Shown: piece after piece, positions 25,602-34,407 of the stretch
Numbering within the stretch: position 1 is the stretch's first letter
Layout: every line of letters starts with the position of its first letter
NCBI RefSeq assembly: GCF_029846635.1
Contig: NZ_JARVTG010000001.1
Location: forward strand, 2,108,501 to 2,172,500
Source: Pokkaliibacter sp. MBI-7
GTDB lineage: Bacteria > Pseudomonadota > Gammaproteobacteria > Pseudomonadales > Balneatricaceae
Length of the DNA: 64,000 bases
Reading direction: 5' to 3'
Translations under genes and position numbers: made by a program
Notes under the pieces: model-generated
What the model was told of the DNA's origin: nothing
The model's database searches: none
What the model saw: only the letters and a program-made list of their open reading frames with translations

Positions 25602-26432
25602 CTAGGCTGGCAGGCGGATACCCTGATCTTCAATAACAATCAGTTGCTGCTTGTAGAGCGCGCCGATGGCCTGCTTGAACGCCTTTTTACTGATGCCGAA
25701 ATGAGCCTGTACCTGTTCCGGTGTACTGTTGTCACTCACCGGCAGGAAGCCACCGCTGGCTTGCAGCTTGTCCAGAATCTGCTGGGCAATCCCTTCTACC
25801 CTGGCATAGCCGGGCTTCTCCAGAGACAGCTCCAGCTTGCCGTCCTCGCGAATACGCTTGATATAGCCTTTGACCCGCTGGCCTTTGCGTAACGGACGGA
25901 ATACCTCGTTCTGGTACAGCAGTCCCCAGTAACGATGATTTACAATGGCTTTCATGCCCAGCTCAGTGCGATCAGCTATCAGCAGGCGCACTTCCTGTTT
26001 CGGCTTGAGCCCGAGCCCCGTGTCATCAAGAAAACGATCAATCTTGGTGGAGCCTGCCAGACGGTTACTGCTGTCGACAAAGACTCTGACCAGGTAGGAC
26101 TTACCGACTTCCATCGGTGCTTTCTGCTCGGCAAACGGTACCAGCAGGTCCTTCGGCAGCCCCCAGTCAAGGAAAGCACCGATACGGCTGACCGATACCA
26201 CCGACAGCCAGGCAAACTCGCCTGCCTGCGCCTTGGGCCGCTGATTGGTGGCAATAAGACGATCCTCAGAGTCCAGATAAATAAAGACCTCCAGCTCGTC
26301 TCCTACCTGACACTGCTCGGGCACATAGCGCTTGGGCAGCAGAATATCGCCCCAGCTACCGGCATCCAGACGCACGCCAATATCAAGCTGTTTGATCACT
26401 TTGAGACGGTTGAAGCGACCGATCTGAACCAT
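25602..26432 (-). CDS. cvfB: CvfB/YitL-family S1-type RNA-binding protein
   Basis: This 276-residue protein is built of S1-like beta barrels followed by a winged helix, as in CvfB of Staphylococcus and its gammaproteobacterial relatives. Visible pieces are GSWGDILLPKRYVPEQCQVG, the S1 motif SVSRIGAFLDWGLPKDLLVP, then YWGLLYQNEVFRPLRKGQRV with KGYIKRIREDGKLELSLEK. The C-terminal winged helix has HFGISKKAFKQAIGALYKQ. The family binds RNA and affects gene expression; its precise target here is unknown. The start at 26432 (MVQIGRFNRL) matches the family; the upstream in-frame extension is unlikely. Confidence 0.9.
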   Translation of the reverse strand: MVQIGRFNRLKVIKQLDIGVRLDAGSWGDILLPKRYVPEQCQVGDELEVFIYLDSEDRLIATNQRPKAQAGEFAWLSVVSVSRIGAFLDWGLPKDLLVPFAEQKAPMEVGKSYLVRVFVDSSNRLAGSTKIDRFLDDTGLGLKPKQEVRLLIADRTELGMKAIVNHRYWGLLYQNEVFRPLRKGQRVKGYIKRIREDGKLELSLEKPGYARVEGIAQQILDKLQASGGFLPVSDNSTPEQVQAHFGISKKAFKQAIGALYKQQLIVIEDQGIRLPA

Positions 26433-26742
26433 GAAACGTCTTACCTGTAAGAGAAACTGGCCAGCGCTGACGCGCGGCACTGAATAAAGAGGTTAAGTCT
26501 AATGCAAAGCGTGGCAGCAGACACGGCAGAACGTAGCAAATCCGTCATACCGGGCGGGCATGATGGCAGTCAACACATAATCACGCCACTCTGTGCGCTA
26601 TTGGCGCCCTTTGCTAGAGTACATACCCAGTGTGCTGTTCAAAGGAAGATGGCCTACCTATGATCGTTCGCTGCGCTGCCATGCCACCTGCAGCGCCCGC
26701 ATTCAGAAAGGAACACCGATCGACTGCCTGGGAAGACCCGTC
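26433..26742. other. Divergent intergenic region, no gene
   Basis: This 310-base gap lies between the divergent cvfB-like and binding-protein genes. It must contain promoters for both. No repeat or clear -10/-35 pair stands out, and in-frame codons upstream of 26743 look non-coding. Confidence 0.4.
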
Positions 26743-27564
26743 ATGCTGTCAGCTTTACTCAAGCGTAGTTGTCAACGGCCACTCTGTCTGCTTCCACCTG
26801 CCTTATTTTGCCTGACCCTGCTTTGCTGTCTGCTGCCCACAGCACAGGCGGTACCGCTCACCCTGACACTGGCCTACGCGGACATCGAATCCTTTCCGTA
26901 TCAGGCTGGCAATGGCATCGAGCCTGCCAACCCTCCCGGCATCGCCGTCGAACTGATTCAGCAGGCCGCAGCCGATCTCGGTATCAAGGTTAACTTCCTG
27001 CGTATGCCCGGGCGACGGGTGCTCAGTGAAATGGAAGAAGGTCATGTGGACGGAGGCTTTATCTACTCCTATAACAGCGACCGCATCCGCAGTGGTGTTT
27101 ATCCACTGCTAGAGGGCAAACCTGATCGCAGCCGCCGGCTGGCGACACTGCATTACGTTTTATATCGCCGGATGCACGACAAGGTCAGCTGGGATGGCAG
27201 CCAGTTCAGTCATCTCAGCACGCCGCTGGGTGCCAATACTGGCTATTCCGTGGTCGCGGACCTGCGCCGGCAGGGCGTAAACGTGGAGGAAGCCCGCAGC
27301 ACTGCTCAGAATATCCAGAAGCTGCGCTCCGGCCGCCTTGATGCCTATGTGGCTCAGGCCATCGTCGTCGATGCTTATCTGGCAGGTGCGAAAATTACCG
27401 ATATTGAAAAGATTGCCCCGCCGGTCAGCAGCAAGGACTACTTTCTGATGTTCAGCCATCAGTTTTATGCCAGCAATTCACAACTGGCAGAAGCGTTATG
27501 GAAACATCTGGGGGAAATCAGAGACAGGGCCACAGAGCAGCTGGCCAAGCGTTATCAGGATTAA
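26743..27564 (+). CDS. Periplasmic substrate-binding-like protein (SBP_bac_3 type)
   Basis: This 273-residue exported protein has a clear signal peptide (LCLLPPALFCLTLLCCLL, cleavage near AQA). The mature part starts with LTLAYADIESFPYQAGNG and has PPGIAVELIQQAAADLGIKV, then GHVDGGFIYSYNSDR. This is the layout of family 3 solute-binding proteins that bind amino acids or similar small polar compounds. The late segment YFLMFSHQFYASNSQLAEAL fits the family. No permease or ATPase gene is adjacent, so it may be an orphan binding protein or a sensor partner. Its stop codon overlaps the stop codon of the convergent gene by 3 bases or so. Confidence 0.82.
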   Translation: MLSALLKRSCQRPLCLLPPALFCLTLLCCLLPTAQAVPLTLTLAYADIESFPYQAGNGIEPANPPGIAVELIQQAAADLGIKVNFLRMPGRRVLSEMEEGHVDGGFIYSYNSDRIRSGVYPLLEGKPDRSRRLATLHYVLYRRMHDKVSWDGSQFSHLSTPLGANTGYSVVADLRRQGVNVEEARSTAQNIQKLRSGRLDAYVAQAIVVDAYLAGAKITDIEKIAPPVSSKDYFLMFSHQFYASNSQLAEALWKHLGEIRDRATEQLAKRYQD

Positions 27565-28547
27565 CCGGTCGGCTGGCCGGAGACGGTGATGGCCAGAGAA
27601 CCAGCACCTGCCACGGCGCCCAGTGCCAGACCGGACTCGCTGCCACCAGAGGCGCTAGCGGCACTACTCCCACTGCCAGAAGCCAGCGATCGTGGTAAGT
27701 CTTCGCTGTCGGACTGACTCACGACAGTGTCTTTTTGCATACTATTGACCATTTCGCCGGTCTTGCGCAGCAGTGCCTCTGCTTCACGCATGTCCTTCTG
27801 CGCACGCTGATCATCCTGACGCAATAACTGGCGGACCCGCCGCAACAGCTGGCGCAATTCCTGCGCCGCCTCCTGTAATGACTGTGCATCCTGCTGACGC
27901 TGGCGGTCGTTGCTCCGTGTGGCACTCTGGGTAGCCGGCCACTGAGGCTCACTATCGGCATCCTCAGACGACTCCGCATCATCCTCTGACAAAGTCGATG
28001 ACGATTGCTCCGTCGCGGCAGCGGTTGCCTGGCGCATCCCCTGCTCAGCTTCGGCCACCGAGGCCTGACCTGTACCGTCTGTGTTGCTGCTGGTGGTTGT
28101 CGCACTGGTCGACCCCATTACGACAGTACTGCTGCTACCACTGTCTTCCTTCAGCACCGAGGCTACCTGCTTCAACTGCTGGGCCAGCTGTTTGAGCTGC
28201 CGCAGAATCCCCTTAGCCATTTCCGGAGTCAGGGTCGCAAGCAGGCGCTTCAGCACCTTGATCTGCTGCTGAATATCGGCCAGTTTTTCTCGGGCGGCTT
28301 CTTTCCGCTGTTCACTTTGCCGGCTACTGAACTGACTTCCCCAGCTCGTACCCTGCTGCTGTTCATGCAGTTTCTGCCACAACTGCTGGGCCTCGCTGGA
28401 GACCGTTACCTGATCGTTAATGACATCTGCGCCGGACGTACTCTGACCTTCAACGCCATCGCGACGCACAGCCATGGCTGCGTTCGCCGTTTTTTCGCGG
28501 CTGAACAGCAGATGGTTGAACGAGTTGAACAACGATGAAATCGACAT
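27561..28547 (-). CDS. Coiled-coil, low-complexity protein of unknown function
   Basis: I do not recognise this 328-residue protein. It starts MSISSLFNSFNHLLFSRE and has two Gln/Lys/Arg-rich helical regions (about 70-130 and 210-275) with heptad-like spacing: EKLADIQQQIKVLKRLLATL and LRQLLRRVRQLLRQDDQRAQ. They are separated by Ser/Thr/Ala-rich linkers and acidic Ser clusters (EDDAESSEDADSE). The C-terminus is Gly/Ser/Ala-rich. There is no signal peptide or membrane segment. The composition recalls filament-like or secreted structural proteins, but this is only a resemblance. It converges tail to tail with the binding-protein gene. Confidence 0.7.
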   Translation of the reverse strand: MSISSLFNSFNHLLFSREKTANAAMAVRRDGVEGQSTSGADVINDQVTVSSEAQQLWQKLHEQQQGTSWGSQFSSRQSEQRKEAAREKLADIQQQIKVLKRLLATLTPEMAKGILRQLKQLAQQLKQVASVLKEDSGSSSTVVMGSTSATTTSSNTDGTGQASVAEAEQGMRQATAAATEQSSSTLSEDDAESSEDADSEPQWPATQSATRSNDRQRQQDAQSLQEAAQELRQLLRRVRQLLRQDDQRAQKDMREAEALLRKTGEMVNSMQKDTVVSQSDSEDLPRSLASGSGSSAASASGGSESGLALGAVAGAGSLAITVSGQPTG

Positions 28548-28739
28548 GCCTGGGTCCCGTAGACGTGGTACCGCTGCTCGTGTCAGCGGTTTGTCAGGGA
28601 GTTATCGGCAACTCAGAACAAAGCTGGAATAAAAAATGTAACGACTGTGCATCGGTCTGCGGACAGGCAGAAGAGCGGAGGACAGGCATGTCCGGTAATG
28701 ACCGGTCATGCCAGAGCAAAAGTGGGCCTGCGCAGTGCC

Positions 28740-29099
28740 TCAGGCAAAACGCTGATTAAGATAGCTGATGATGTCTTTGGATTCGTACATCCAGCGGGTT
28801 TCACCGTTTTCTTCAATACGCAGACAGGGCACCTTGATGCGGCCTCCGCCCTGCTCCAGCGCCTGACGGTGTTCGGGGTCATTTTTAGCATCACGCAGCT
28901 CAATCGGCAGGTTGAGTTTGTGCATGGTACGGCGGGTACGGACACAGAAAGGGCAGGCGCGGAACTGATACAACGCCAGCTGACCAGCAGCACTTGCCAC
29001 TGCTGCCTGCTGCTCCGGAGCACGGTGCATTTTGCGGGGGCGCGTCAGCAGATCGCCAAGAATAACCAGCTCACCCAGACCAAGACGCAGGGCTTTCAT
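28740..29099 (-). CDS. Glutaredoxin-like / GST N-terminal domain protein
   Basis: This 119-residue thioredoxin-fold protein has the redox motif CPFC within LYQFRACPFCVRTRRTMHKL, and downstream KVPCLRIEENGETRWMYES with the cis-Pro that binds glutathione. The C-terminus DIISYLNQRFA is typical. It has an N-terminal basic extension (LLTRPRKMHRAPEQQ) before the fold, as in a group of gammaproteobacterial glutaredoxin-like proteins. The role is probably glutathione-dependent disulfide exchange; substrates are unknown. The start at 29099 is chosen because AGGAGAGG lies upstream. Confidence 0.88.
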   Translation of the reverse strand: MKALRLGLGELVILGDLLTRPRKMHRAPEQQAAVASAAGQLALYQFRACPFCVRTRRTMHKLNLPIELRDAKNDPEHRQALEQGGGRIKVPCLRIEENGETRWMYESKDIISYLNQRFA

Positions 29100-29205
29100 C
29101 AACACAACAACCTCTCCTCTACAAAGCTCAGCATCACTGCCTTTCATGCCTGAGGCAGCGAAAAAACCGCCAGTCTAGCCTAAGAACTGGTTGCTTTTCG
29201 ACCAC

Positions 29206-29985
29206 TCAATTGCGGAAAAATTCCCCCGGCGTACAGGCAAAAGTCTGGCGAAATGCGGCGATAAACGCCGATGTCGACTCATAACCGCAGCTCAGTGCCA
29301 CCTCGGTCACACTGCAACCGCTCTCCAGTGGCGTCAGCGCACTGAGCAGACGCAGACGCTGTCTCCAGATGCGAAACGTCATGCCGGTCTCGCGCTGAAA
29401 CAGCCGCGCCAGCGTCTTCTCCGAAGCACCGAGCTGCACGCCCCACTGGCTCAGACTACGGCGGTCGTCAGGCTGAGCCTGCAGGGTTTCACACAGCGTA
29501 CGCAGACGGCTGTCGGTCGGCATCGGTAACGACAGCTCCACCTCTTCCGCCTGCAGCAGCTGATCGAGCAGCACCTGCACCAGACGCCCTTCAGCCTCGT
29601 CCTGCTGATACTCCACCGGCAAGGCAGTGAAACTGCGGATCAGCTCCCGGATCAGCGGCGTCACCGCCAATACCCGCGAATGCTGGCGATCAGCGGGCAC
29701 TACCGCAGGGTCGAGATAAAGACTGCGCATTTCCACCCGGGTGGAATTGAAGACTGCATGGGCGGTATGGGCCGGAATCCAGATCGCACGCTGCGGGGGT
29801 GCAATATAGCTGCCCGCCTCGGTCTGCACATTCAGCACCCCTTGAATAGCATAGGAAATCTGAATCCAGGGATGCTGATGCAGTGGGGTCCAGGCACCGC
29901 TGGACAGGGACTCAGCCCGGGCATAAAGCGGCCGCGGCAGCTGCTGCAGTTCAGGGACCTGACGCTGTTGTCCGTTTATCGACAT
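29206..29985 (-). CDS. AraC-family transcriptional regulator with cupin domain
   Basis: This 259-residue regulator has an N-terminal cupin-type sensor (about residues 25-110: HQHPWIQISYAIQGVLNVQT and PPQRAIWIPAHTAHAV). A C-terminal AraC DNA-binding domain follows with two helix-turn-helix units: LSQWGVQLGASEKTLARLF and VTEVALSCGYESTSAFIAAF. This AraC/cupin architecture is common in regulators of adjacent transporter genes. It is divergent from the bile-acid/sodium symporter gene, 171 bases apart, so it probably controls that gene and itself. The effector is unknown. Confidence 0.92.
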   Translation of the reverse strand: MSINGQQRQVPELQQLPRPLYARAESLSSGAWTPLHQHPWIQISYAIQGVLNVQTEAGSYIAPPQRAIWIPAHTAHAVFNSTRVEMRSLYLDPAVVPADRQHSRVLAVTPLIRELIRSFTALPVEYQQDEAEGRLVQVLLDQLLQAEEVELSLPMPTDSRLRTLCETLQAQPDDRRSLSQWGVQLGASEKTLARLFQRETGMTFRIWRQRLRLLSALTPLESGCSVTEVALSCGYESTSAFIAAFRQTFACTPGEFFRN

Positions 29986-30070
29986 TTTCTGGCTTTCTGG
30001 CGTTAGTCGGAAGAGAGCGTCAAGAGTAAGGTAGCGCCCATGCTTCTGTCAGCTGAAATCACAGCCGGTG

Positions 30071-30106
30071 ACCGGCCAGTGACGAACAGACCAGCCCACC
30101 GGCCAG
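30071..30106. promoter_or_regulatory. Direct repeat in the AraC/symporter divergent promoter
   Basis: ACCGGCCAG occurs at 30071-30079 and again at 30098-30106, 27 bases apart, between the divergent genes. Directly repeated half-sites suit AraC-family regulators, but the spacing is longer than the usual 21. Treat it as a candidate only. Confidence 0.35.
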
Positions 30107-30156
30107 ACCGGCGGCGGTGAATAGAAGCGCCACTGCACAGCCAAGAGATCGTCACC

Positions 30157-31164
30157 ATGAGTCGACCCCGCTTTCTGCCCGATAACTTTACCCTGGCCCT
30201 GCTGACCACCGTGCTCACCGCCAGCCTGCTACCCTGCTCAGGCAGTGTTGCCAGCGCACTGACCAGCCTGACCCATCTGGCGATTGCCCTGCTGTTCTTC
30301 CTGCATGGTGCCAAGCTGTCACGTCAGGCCATTCTCGCCGGTGCTGGCCACTGGCGGCTGCATCTGGTGATTTTCGCCTGTACCTTTGTGCTCTTCCCGG
30401 TGCTTGGCGTGATGCTGAAGCCCGTGCTGTCTCCGCTGGTCACCGATGATCTGTATCTGGGCGTGCTGTATCTCTGTGCGTTGCCCGCCACCGTGCAGTC
30501 CGCCATCGCCTTTACGTCCATGGCCCGCGGCAATATCCCCGCTGCGGTGTGCAGCGCTTCCGCCTCCAGCCTGCTGGGGATTCTGGTCACGCCGTTACTG
30601 GTGAAGATCACTCTCGGTGCGGAAGGCAGCACCGGCTCGACGCTGGGCGCCATCTGGCAGATCGTCGAACAGCTGTTACTGCCCTTTGTGGCTGGCCACC
30701 TGCTGCGTCCGGTGATTGGCAGCTTCGTTGACAAGCACAAGGCCAAGCTGAAGTTTGTCGATCAGGGTTCCATCCTGCTGGTGGTCTACACCGCTTTCAG
30801 TGCCGCCGTGATTGAAGGGTTATGGCATGCGCTGCCACTGTCTGCGCTGCTCGGTCTGGTGGTGGTGTGCATCGTGCTGCTGGCCATTGTACTGTTTGCA
30901 ACGTCGCGGGTAGCGCGCCTGCTGGGTCTGAGCAAGGAAGATGAAATTACGCTGGTATTCTGCGGCTCGAAGAAAAGTCTGGCCAGTGGCGTACCCATGG
31001 CACAGGTACTGTTTGCCGCCAGCAGTGTTGGCGCTATCCTGCTGCCCATCATGCTGTTCCATCAGATTCAGCTGATGACCTGTGCGGTACTGGCACAGAA
31101 ATACGGTGCACGGAAGGAAACGCCAGCTTCTGCACTGGCAGACCGACAGCCCGAAGCAGGCTGA
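30157..31164 (+). CDS. Bile acid:sodium symporter-family transporter (YfeH type)
   Basis: This 335-residue inner-membrane protein has about ten hydrophobic segments and belongs to the bile acid:sodium symporter (BASS) superfamily, group YfeH/SLC10A7-like. Landmarks are LTHLAIALLFFLHGAKLSRQ, the conserved LCALPATVQSAIAFTSMARG containing the ion-binding crossover region, and EDEITLVFCGSKKSLASGVP. The substrate is unknown; organic anions are typical of the superfamily. It is divergent from the AraC regulator gene, which likely controls it. Confidence 0.9.
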   Translation: MSRPRFLPDNFTLALLTTVLTASLLPCSGSVASALTSLTHLAIALLFFLHGAKLSRQAILAGAGHWRLHLVIFACTFVLFPVLGVMLKPVLSPLVTDDLYLGVLYLCALPATVQSAIAFTSMARGNIPAAVCSASASSLLGILVTPLLVKITLGAEGSTGSTLGAIWQIVEQLLLPFVAGHLLRPVIGSFVDKHKAKLKFVDQGSILLVVYTAFSAAVIEGLWHALPLSALLGLVVVCIVLLAIVLFATSRVARLLGLSKEDEITLVFCGSKKSLASGVPMAQVLFAASSVGAILLPIMLFHQIQLMTCAVLAQKYGARKETPASALADRQPEAG

Positions 31165-31174
31165 ATAAGGCAAT

Positions 31175-31215
31175 AAAAAACCGCGCGCTGCCTCGGGATA
31201 TCAGCAGGGCGCGGT
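31175..31215 (-). terminator. Terminator of the glucose-type ABC operon
   Basis: On the minus strand ACCGCGC pairs with GCGCGGT, with further CTG/CAG pairing inside, and is followed by a run of six T (31175-31180). It lies between the convergent symporter and ATPase genes and may also work from the plus strand. Confidence 0.8.
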
Positions 31216-31290
31216 GAAGGCTCTCTCAATGTCTTACCAGCAGGAAATACCGGTCACAGTGGCTGACCCTGACGGGCCAGCCGCACATCA

Positions 31291-32409
31291 TCAGGCCAGA
31301 CGGTCCTGAGTCTCTGGGTTAAACAGCACCGCCTTGGTCATATCCAGCATCAGCTCCATCAACTGGCCTACCGGCGCCTGGCTGCGGGGCTCGATGCGGG
31401 CATCCACTTCCTGACCGTTGAAGAAAATCTCGATCAGGGTATCGGCACCGGTCGGCTCAGCCACTTCTACCCGGCATGGCAGGGTATGGCAGAACGGCTC
31501 GGACTGACGGTGCGGCATCACATGGGTGATCTGCTCAGGGCGCAGGCCCAGAATCACTTCCTTGTTCAGCCAGCCATCCAGCGAACCCTGTTTTGCCTGC
31601 GGTACGGGCAGTGCGTAGGTATCACCGGCCTGATTGGTCAGGCTGACGCCATAACCCTGATCCAGCTTCACCAGCGGCGCCTTGATAAAGTTCATCGCCG
31701 GTGAGCCCATGAAGCCCGCCACAAACATGTTGACCGGGTTGTCATAAATGTTCTGTGGCGTATCCAGCTGCAGCACCACACCATCCTTCATTACCGCGAT
31801 ACGGTCAGCCAGAGTCATGGCTTCAATCTGATCATGGGTCACGTAGACGATGGTGGTGCCCAGACGCTGGTGCAGCTTCTTGATCTCGGTACGCATTTCC
31901 ACGCGCAGCTTGGCATCCAGGTTAGACAGTGGCTCGTCGAACAGATAAATCTTCGGTTTACGCGCCAGTGCACGGCCCATGGCCACACGCTGACGCTGAC
32001 CACCAGACAGTTGTGCAGGTTTGCGGTCAAGCAGATGCTCGATCTGCAGCATTTTGGCCACCCGCTCCACTTCCTGATCACGTTCGGTCTTGGCGACCTT
32101 GCGCATTTCCAGACCGAAAGCGATGTTTTCCCGCACGCTCATGGACGGGTACAGCGCATAGGACTGGAATACCATGGCAATGTCACGGTCCTTGGGTGAA
32201 CGATGAGTAACGTCGTCACCACCGATACGGATTTCCCCGGCGGTGATGTCATCCAGACCAGCAATGGCGTTCATCAGGGTGGACTTACCACAACCGGACG
32301 GGCCGACCAGAATCAGAAACTCGCCGGAATCGATGCTGATGTTGATGTCCTTGAGGACGCGCACCTTGCCGTAATCTTTGAAAACCTTGTTGATTTCGAG
32401 TGCGGACAT
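31291..32409 (-). CDS. gtsD: Sugar ABC transporter ATP-binding protein (UgpC/MalK type)
   Basis: This 372-residue ATPase energises import by the permeases encoded upstream. The N-terminal ABC domain has Walker A GPSGCGKST, the signature LSGGQRQRVAMGRAL and Walker B IYLFDEPLSNLDAK, with an H-loop in VTHDQIEAM. The C-terminal 130 residues form the OB-fold regulatory domain of the MalK/UgpC group (VNMFVAGFMGSPAMNF, LGLRPEQI). It is the last gene of a four-gene operon whose binding protein resembles GtsA, the Pseudomonas glucose-binding protein. The symbol is by operon analogy. Confidence 0.88.
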   Translation of the reverse strand: MSALEINKVFKDYGKVRVLKDINISIDSGEFLILVGPSGCGKSTLMNAIAGLDDITAGEIRIGGDDVTHRSPKDRDIAMVFQSYALYPSMSVRENIAFGLEMRKVAKTERDQEVERVAKMLQIEHLLDRKPAQLSGGQRQRVAMGRALARKPKIYLFDEPLSNLDAKLRVEMRTEIKKLHQRLGTTIVYVTHDQIEAMTLADRIAVMKDGVVLQLDTPQNIYDNPVNMFVAGFMGSPAMNFIKAPLVKLDQGYGVSLTNQAGDTYALPVPQAKQGSLDGWLNKEVILGLRPEQITHVMPHRQSEPFCHTLPCRVEVAEPTGADTLIEIFFNGQEVDARIEPRSQAPVGQLMELMLDMTKAVLFNPETQDRLA

Positions 32410-32494
32410 ATCTCTTAACCCCTATTTGTTCTTGTGTGAGCTACCGTGCCGGTGCTGCTGTGCCTGTGCGCCAGCAGCCACCGGAGCGCAGCCA

Positions 32495-33370
32495 TCAGCC
32501 TTTGACCGCGCCGGCAGTCAGCCCTCGTACAAAGTATTTACCTGCAGCGACGTACACTACCAGTGTAGGCAATGCCGCGATGATTGCCGCCGCCATATCG
32601 ACGTTGTATTCCTTCACCCCGGTGGTGGTGTTGACCAGATTGTTCAGCGCCACGGTTATCGGTTTGGTGTCCTGACCGGAGAACACGACGCCGAACAGGA
32701 AGTCGTTCCAGATCTGGGTGAACTGCCAGATGATGCAGACCACAATAATGGGCGCCGACACCGGCAGCAGGATGCGCCAGAAAATGGTGAAGAAGCCGGC
32801 ACCGTCGAGCTTGGCCGCCAGCACCAGTTCATCAGGAATGCCGACGTAGAAGTTGCGGAAGAACAGCGTGGTGAAGGCAATACCGTAAACCACGTGGACA
32901 AACACCAGCCCGGTGGTGGTATTGGCCAGACCTACATAGCCCAGCGTCTGCGCCATCGGCAGCAGCACCACCTGGAACGGAATAAAGCAACCAAACAGCA
33001 TCAGGGCGAAAAACAGCTCGCTGCCCTTGAAGCGCCACTTGGTCAGCGCATAGCCGTTGAGGGCACCGACGAAAGTGGAAATCAGCACCGCCGGGATCAC
33101 GATCTGGAACGAGTTCCAGAAAAAGCCGCTGACACCGTTACAGGACACGCCGGTACAGGCGTTGGACCAGGCCTTATCCCAGGCATCGAAAACAATTTCC
33201 ACTGGCAGACTGAGGATGTTGCCAGTACGGATATCATCCAGTGTTTTTACCGAGGTCAGCAGCATGACCGCCAGCGGCAACAGGTACACCAGCGCAGCCG
33301 CGATCAGGATGGCGTAGATACCAGCACGGGCAAGACGCTCGCCGGTGGAGACAGGGCGCGTATTAGTCAT
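32495..33370 (-). CDS. gtsC: Sugar ABC transporter permease (GtsC type, MalG-like)
   Basis: This 291-residue permease has six hydrophobic segments. The conserved cytoplasmic EAA loop reads ELVLAAKLDGAGFFTIFWRI, where the ATPase docks. The start YAILIAAALVYLLPLAVMLL is the first helix and the C-terminus VKYFVRGLTAGAVKG-like ending is typical of MalG-family permeases. It overlaps the upstream permease gene by 8 bases, indicating translational coupling. The likely substrate is glucose or a related hexose, judged by the binding protein gene in the operon. Confidence 0.9.
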   Translation of the reverse strand: MTNTRPVSTGERLARAGIYAILIAAALVYLLPLAVMLLTSVKTLDDIRTGNILSLPVEIVFDAWDKAWSNACTGVSCNGVSGFFWNSFQIVIPAVLISTFVGALNGYALTKWRFKGSELFFALMLFGCFIPFQVVLLPMAQTLGYVGLANTTTGLVFVHVVYGIAFTTLFFRNFYVGIPDELVLAAKLDGAGFFTIFWRILLPVSAPIIVVCIIWQFTQIWNDFLFGVVFSGQDTKPITVALNNLVNTTTGVKEYNVDMAAAIIAALPTLVVYVAAGKYFVRGLTAGAVKG

Positions 33371-34313
33371 GACGCTTGCTCCTCAGCTCGGAATACAGAT
33401 AGGGCACCAGAATGGCCAGCACGCCAGCCAGCATCATCATTGCCGAGGCCGACCCCAGACCGATCTGGCTGCGGGTGAAGGCATGGGCATACATAAAGGT
33501 CGCAGGCAGGTCAGTGGAGTAGCCGGGGCCACCACCGGTCAGGGCCATGACCAGGTCGAAGCTCTTGATCGCAATGTGCGCCAGAATCATCACCGCACTG
33601 AACAGCACCGGGCGCAGGCATGGCAGCACGATGCGGCGGTAGATAGTGGGCATGGATGCGCCATCCAGCTGTGCCGCCTTGATCATGGAGCTGTCCACGC
33701 CGCGCAGGCCCGCCAGAAACATCGCCATCACAAAGCCGGATGACTGCCAGACAGCGGCGATAACCAGGGTGTATTTAGCCATGTCAGGGTTGACCAGCCA
33801 GTCAAATGTGAAGCTGGTGAAGCCCCAGTCATGCATCATTTTTTCCAGACCGAGGCCCGGGTTGAGAATCCATTTCCAGGCAGTCCCGGTAACAATAAAA
33901 GACAGCGCCATGGGATAGAGATAAATAGTACGAATAGCACCTTCCTGACGGATTTTCTGATCCAGCAGTACCGCCATAAAGGCACCCAGCAGCAGACAGA
34001 TCAGCATGAACAGACTGCCGAAAATCAGCAGGTTGGTGGCTGCCACTGCCCAGCGATCATTCTCGAACAAGCGAACATACTGCTCAAAACCGACAAACTT
34101 GCTGTAATTCGGCAGCATGCGTGAATTGGTAAACGACAGTACCGCGGTCCAGATAATAAAGCCGTAGACGAAGATCAGGCTGATCAGGAAAGACGGGGCC
34201 AGCACAATCTGTGGCAGCCAGTCCTGCAGGCGATTACTGAAGCGGCCGGGGGCTGCTGCAGGCTGCACAAGACCGTCCGCCCCGGATTTCAGGGCAGCAT
34301 TGTTATTTGACAT
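33363..34313 (-). CDS. gtsB: Sugar ABC transporter permease (GtsB type, MalF-like)
   Basis: This 316-residue inner-membrane permease has six or seven hydrophobic segments, beginning IVLAPSFLISLIFVYGFIIW. The EAA loop is SMIKAAQLDGASMPTIYRRI. The ending AILVPYLYSELRSKRHD matches the glucose/mannose-type MalF-like permeases. The ATG at 34313 was preferred over 34322 because AAAGGTGA lies six to seven bases upstream. Two strong hairpins separate it from the binding-protein gene, and it overlaps the next permease gene by 8 bases. Confidence 0.9.
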   Translation of the reverse strand: MSNNNAALKSGADGLVQPAAAPGRFSNRLQDWLPQIVLAPSFLISLIFVYGFIIWTAVLSFTNSRMLPNYSKFVGFEQYVRLFENDRWAVAATNLLIFGSLFMLICLLLGAFMAVLLDQKIRQEGAIRTIYLYPMALSFIVTGTAWKWILNPGLGLEKMMHDWGFTSFTFDWLVNPDMAKYTLVIAAVWQSSGFVMAMFLAGLRGVDSSMIKAAQLDGASMPTIYRRIVLPCLRPVLFSAVMILAHIAIKSFDLVMALTGGGPGYSTDLPATFMYAHAFTRSQIGLGSASAMMMLAGVLAILVPYLYSELRSKRHD

Positions 34314-34336
34314 AGGAGTCACCTTTTACTTCGGAA

Positions 34337-34358
34337 ACCGGGCCTGGGCAGGCCCGGT
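34337..34358 (-). other. Intercistronic hairpin 1 (binding protein to permease)
   Basis: Perfect 8-bp stem ACCGGGCC / GGCCCGGT with a 6-base loop, located 24 bases before the permease start and overlapping no gene. No U-tract follows. It probably contributes to differential mRNA stability. Confidence 0.7.
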
Positions 34359-34368
34359 AGCAGAGATC

Positions 34369-34398
34369 CGAACCGTGGTGCACAAACACCACGGTTCG
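34369..34398 (-). other. Intercistronic hairpin 2, just after the binding-protein gene
   Basis: Perfect 12-bp stem CGAACCGTGGTG / CACCACGGTTCG with a 6-base loop, ten bases past the binding-protein stop codon. Without a U-tract it is more likely a 3'-exonuclease block that protects the upstream message, or a partial attenuator. Confidence 0.75.
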
Positions 34399-34407
34399 TG
34401 CGCTGGC

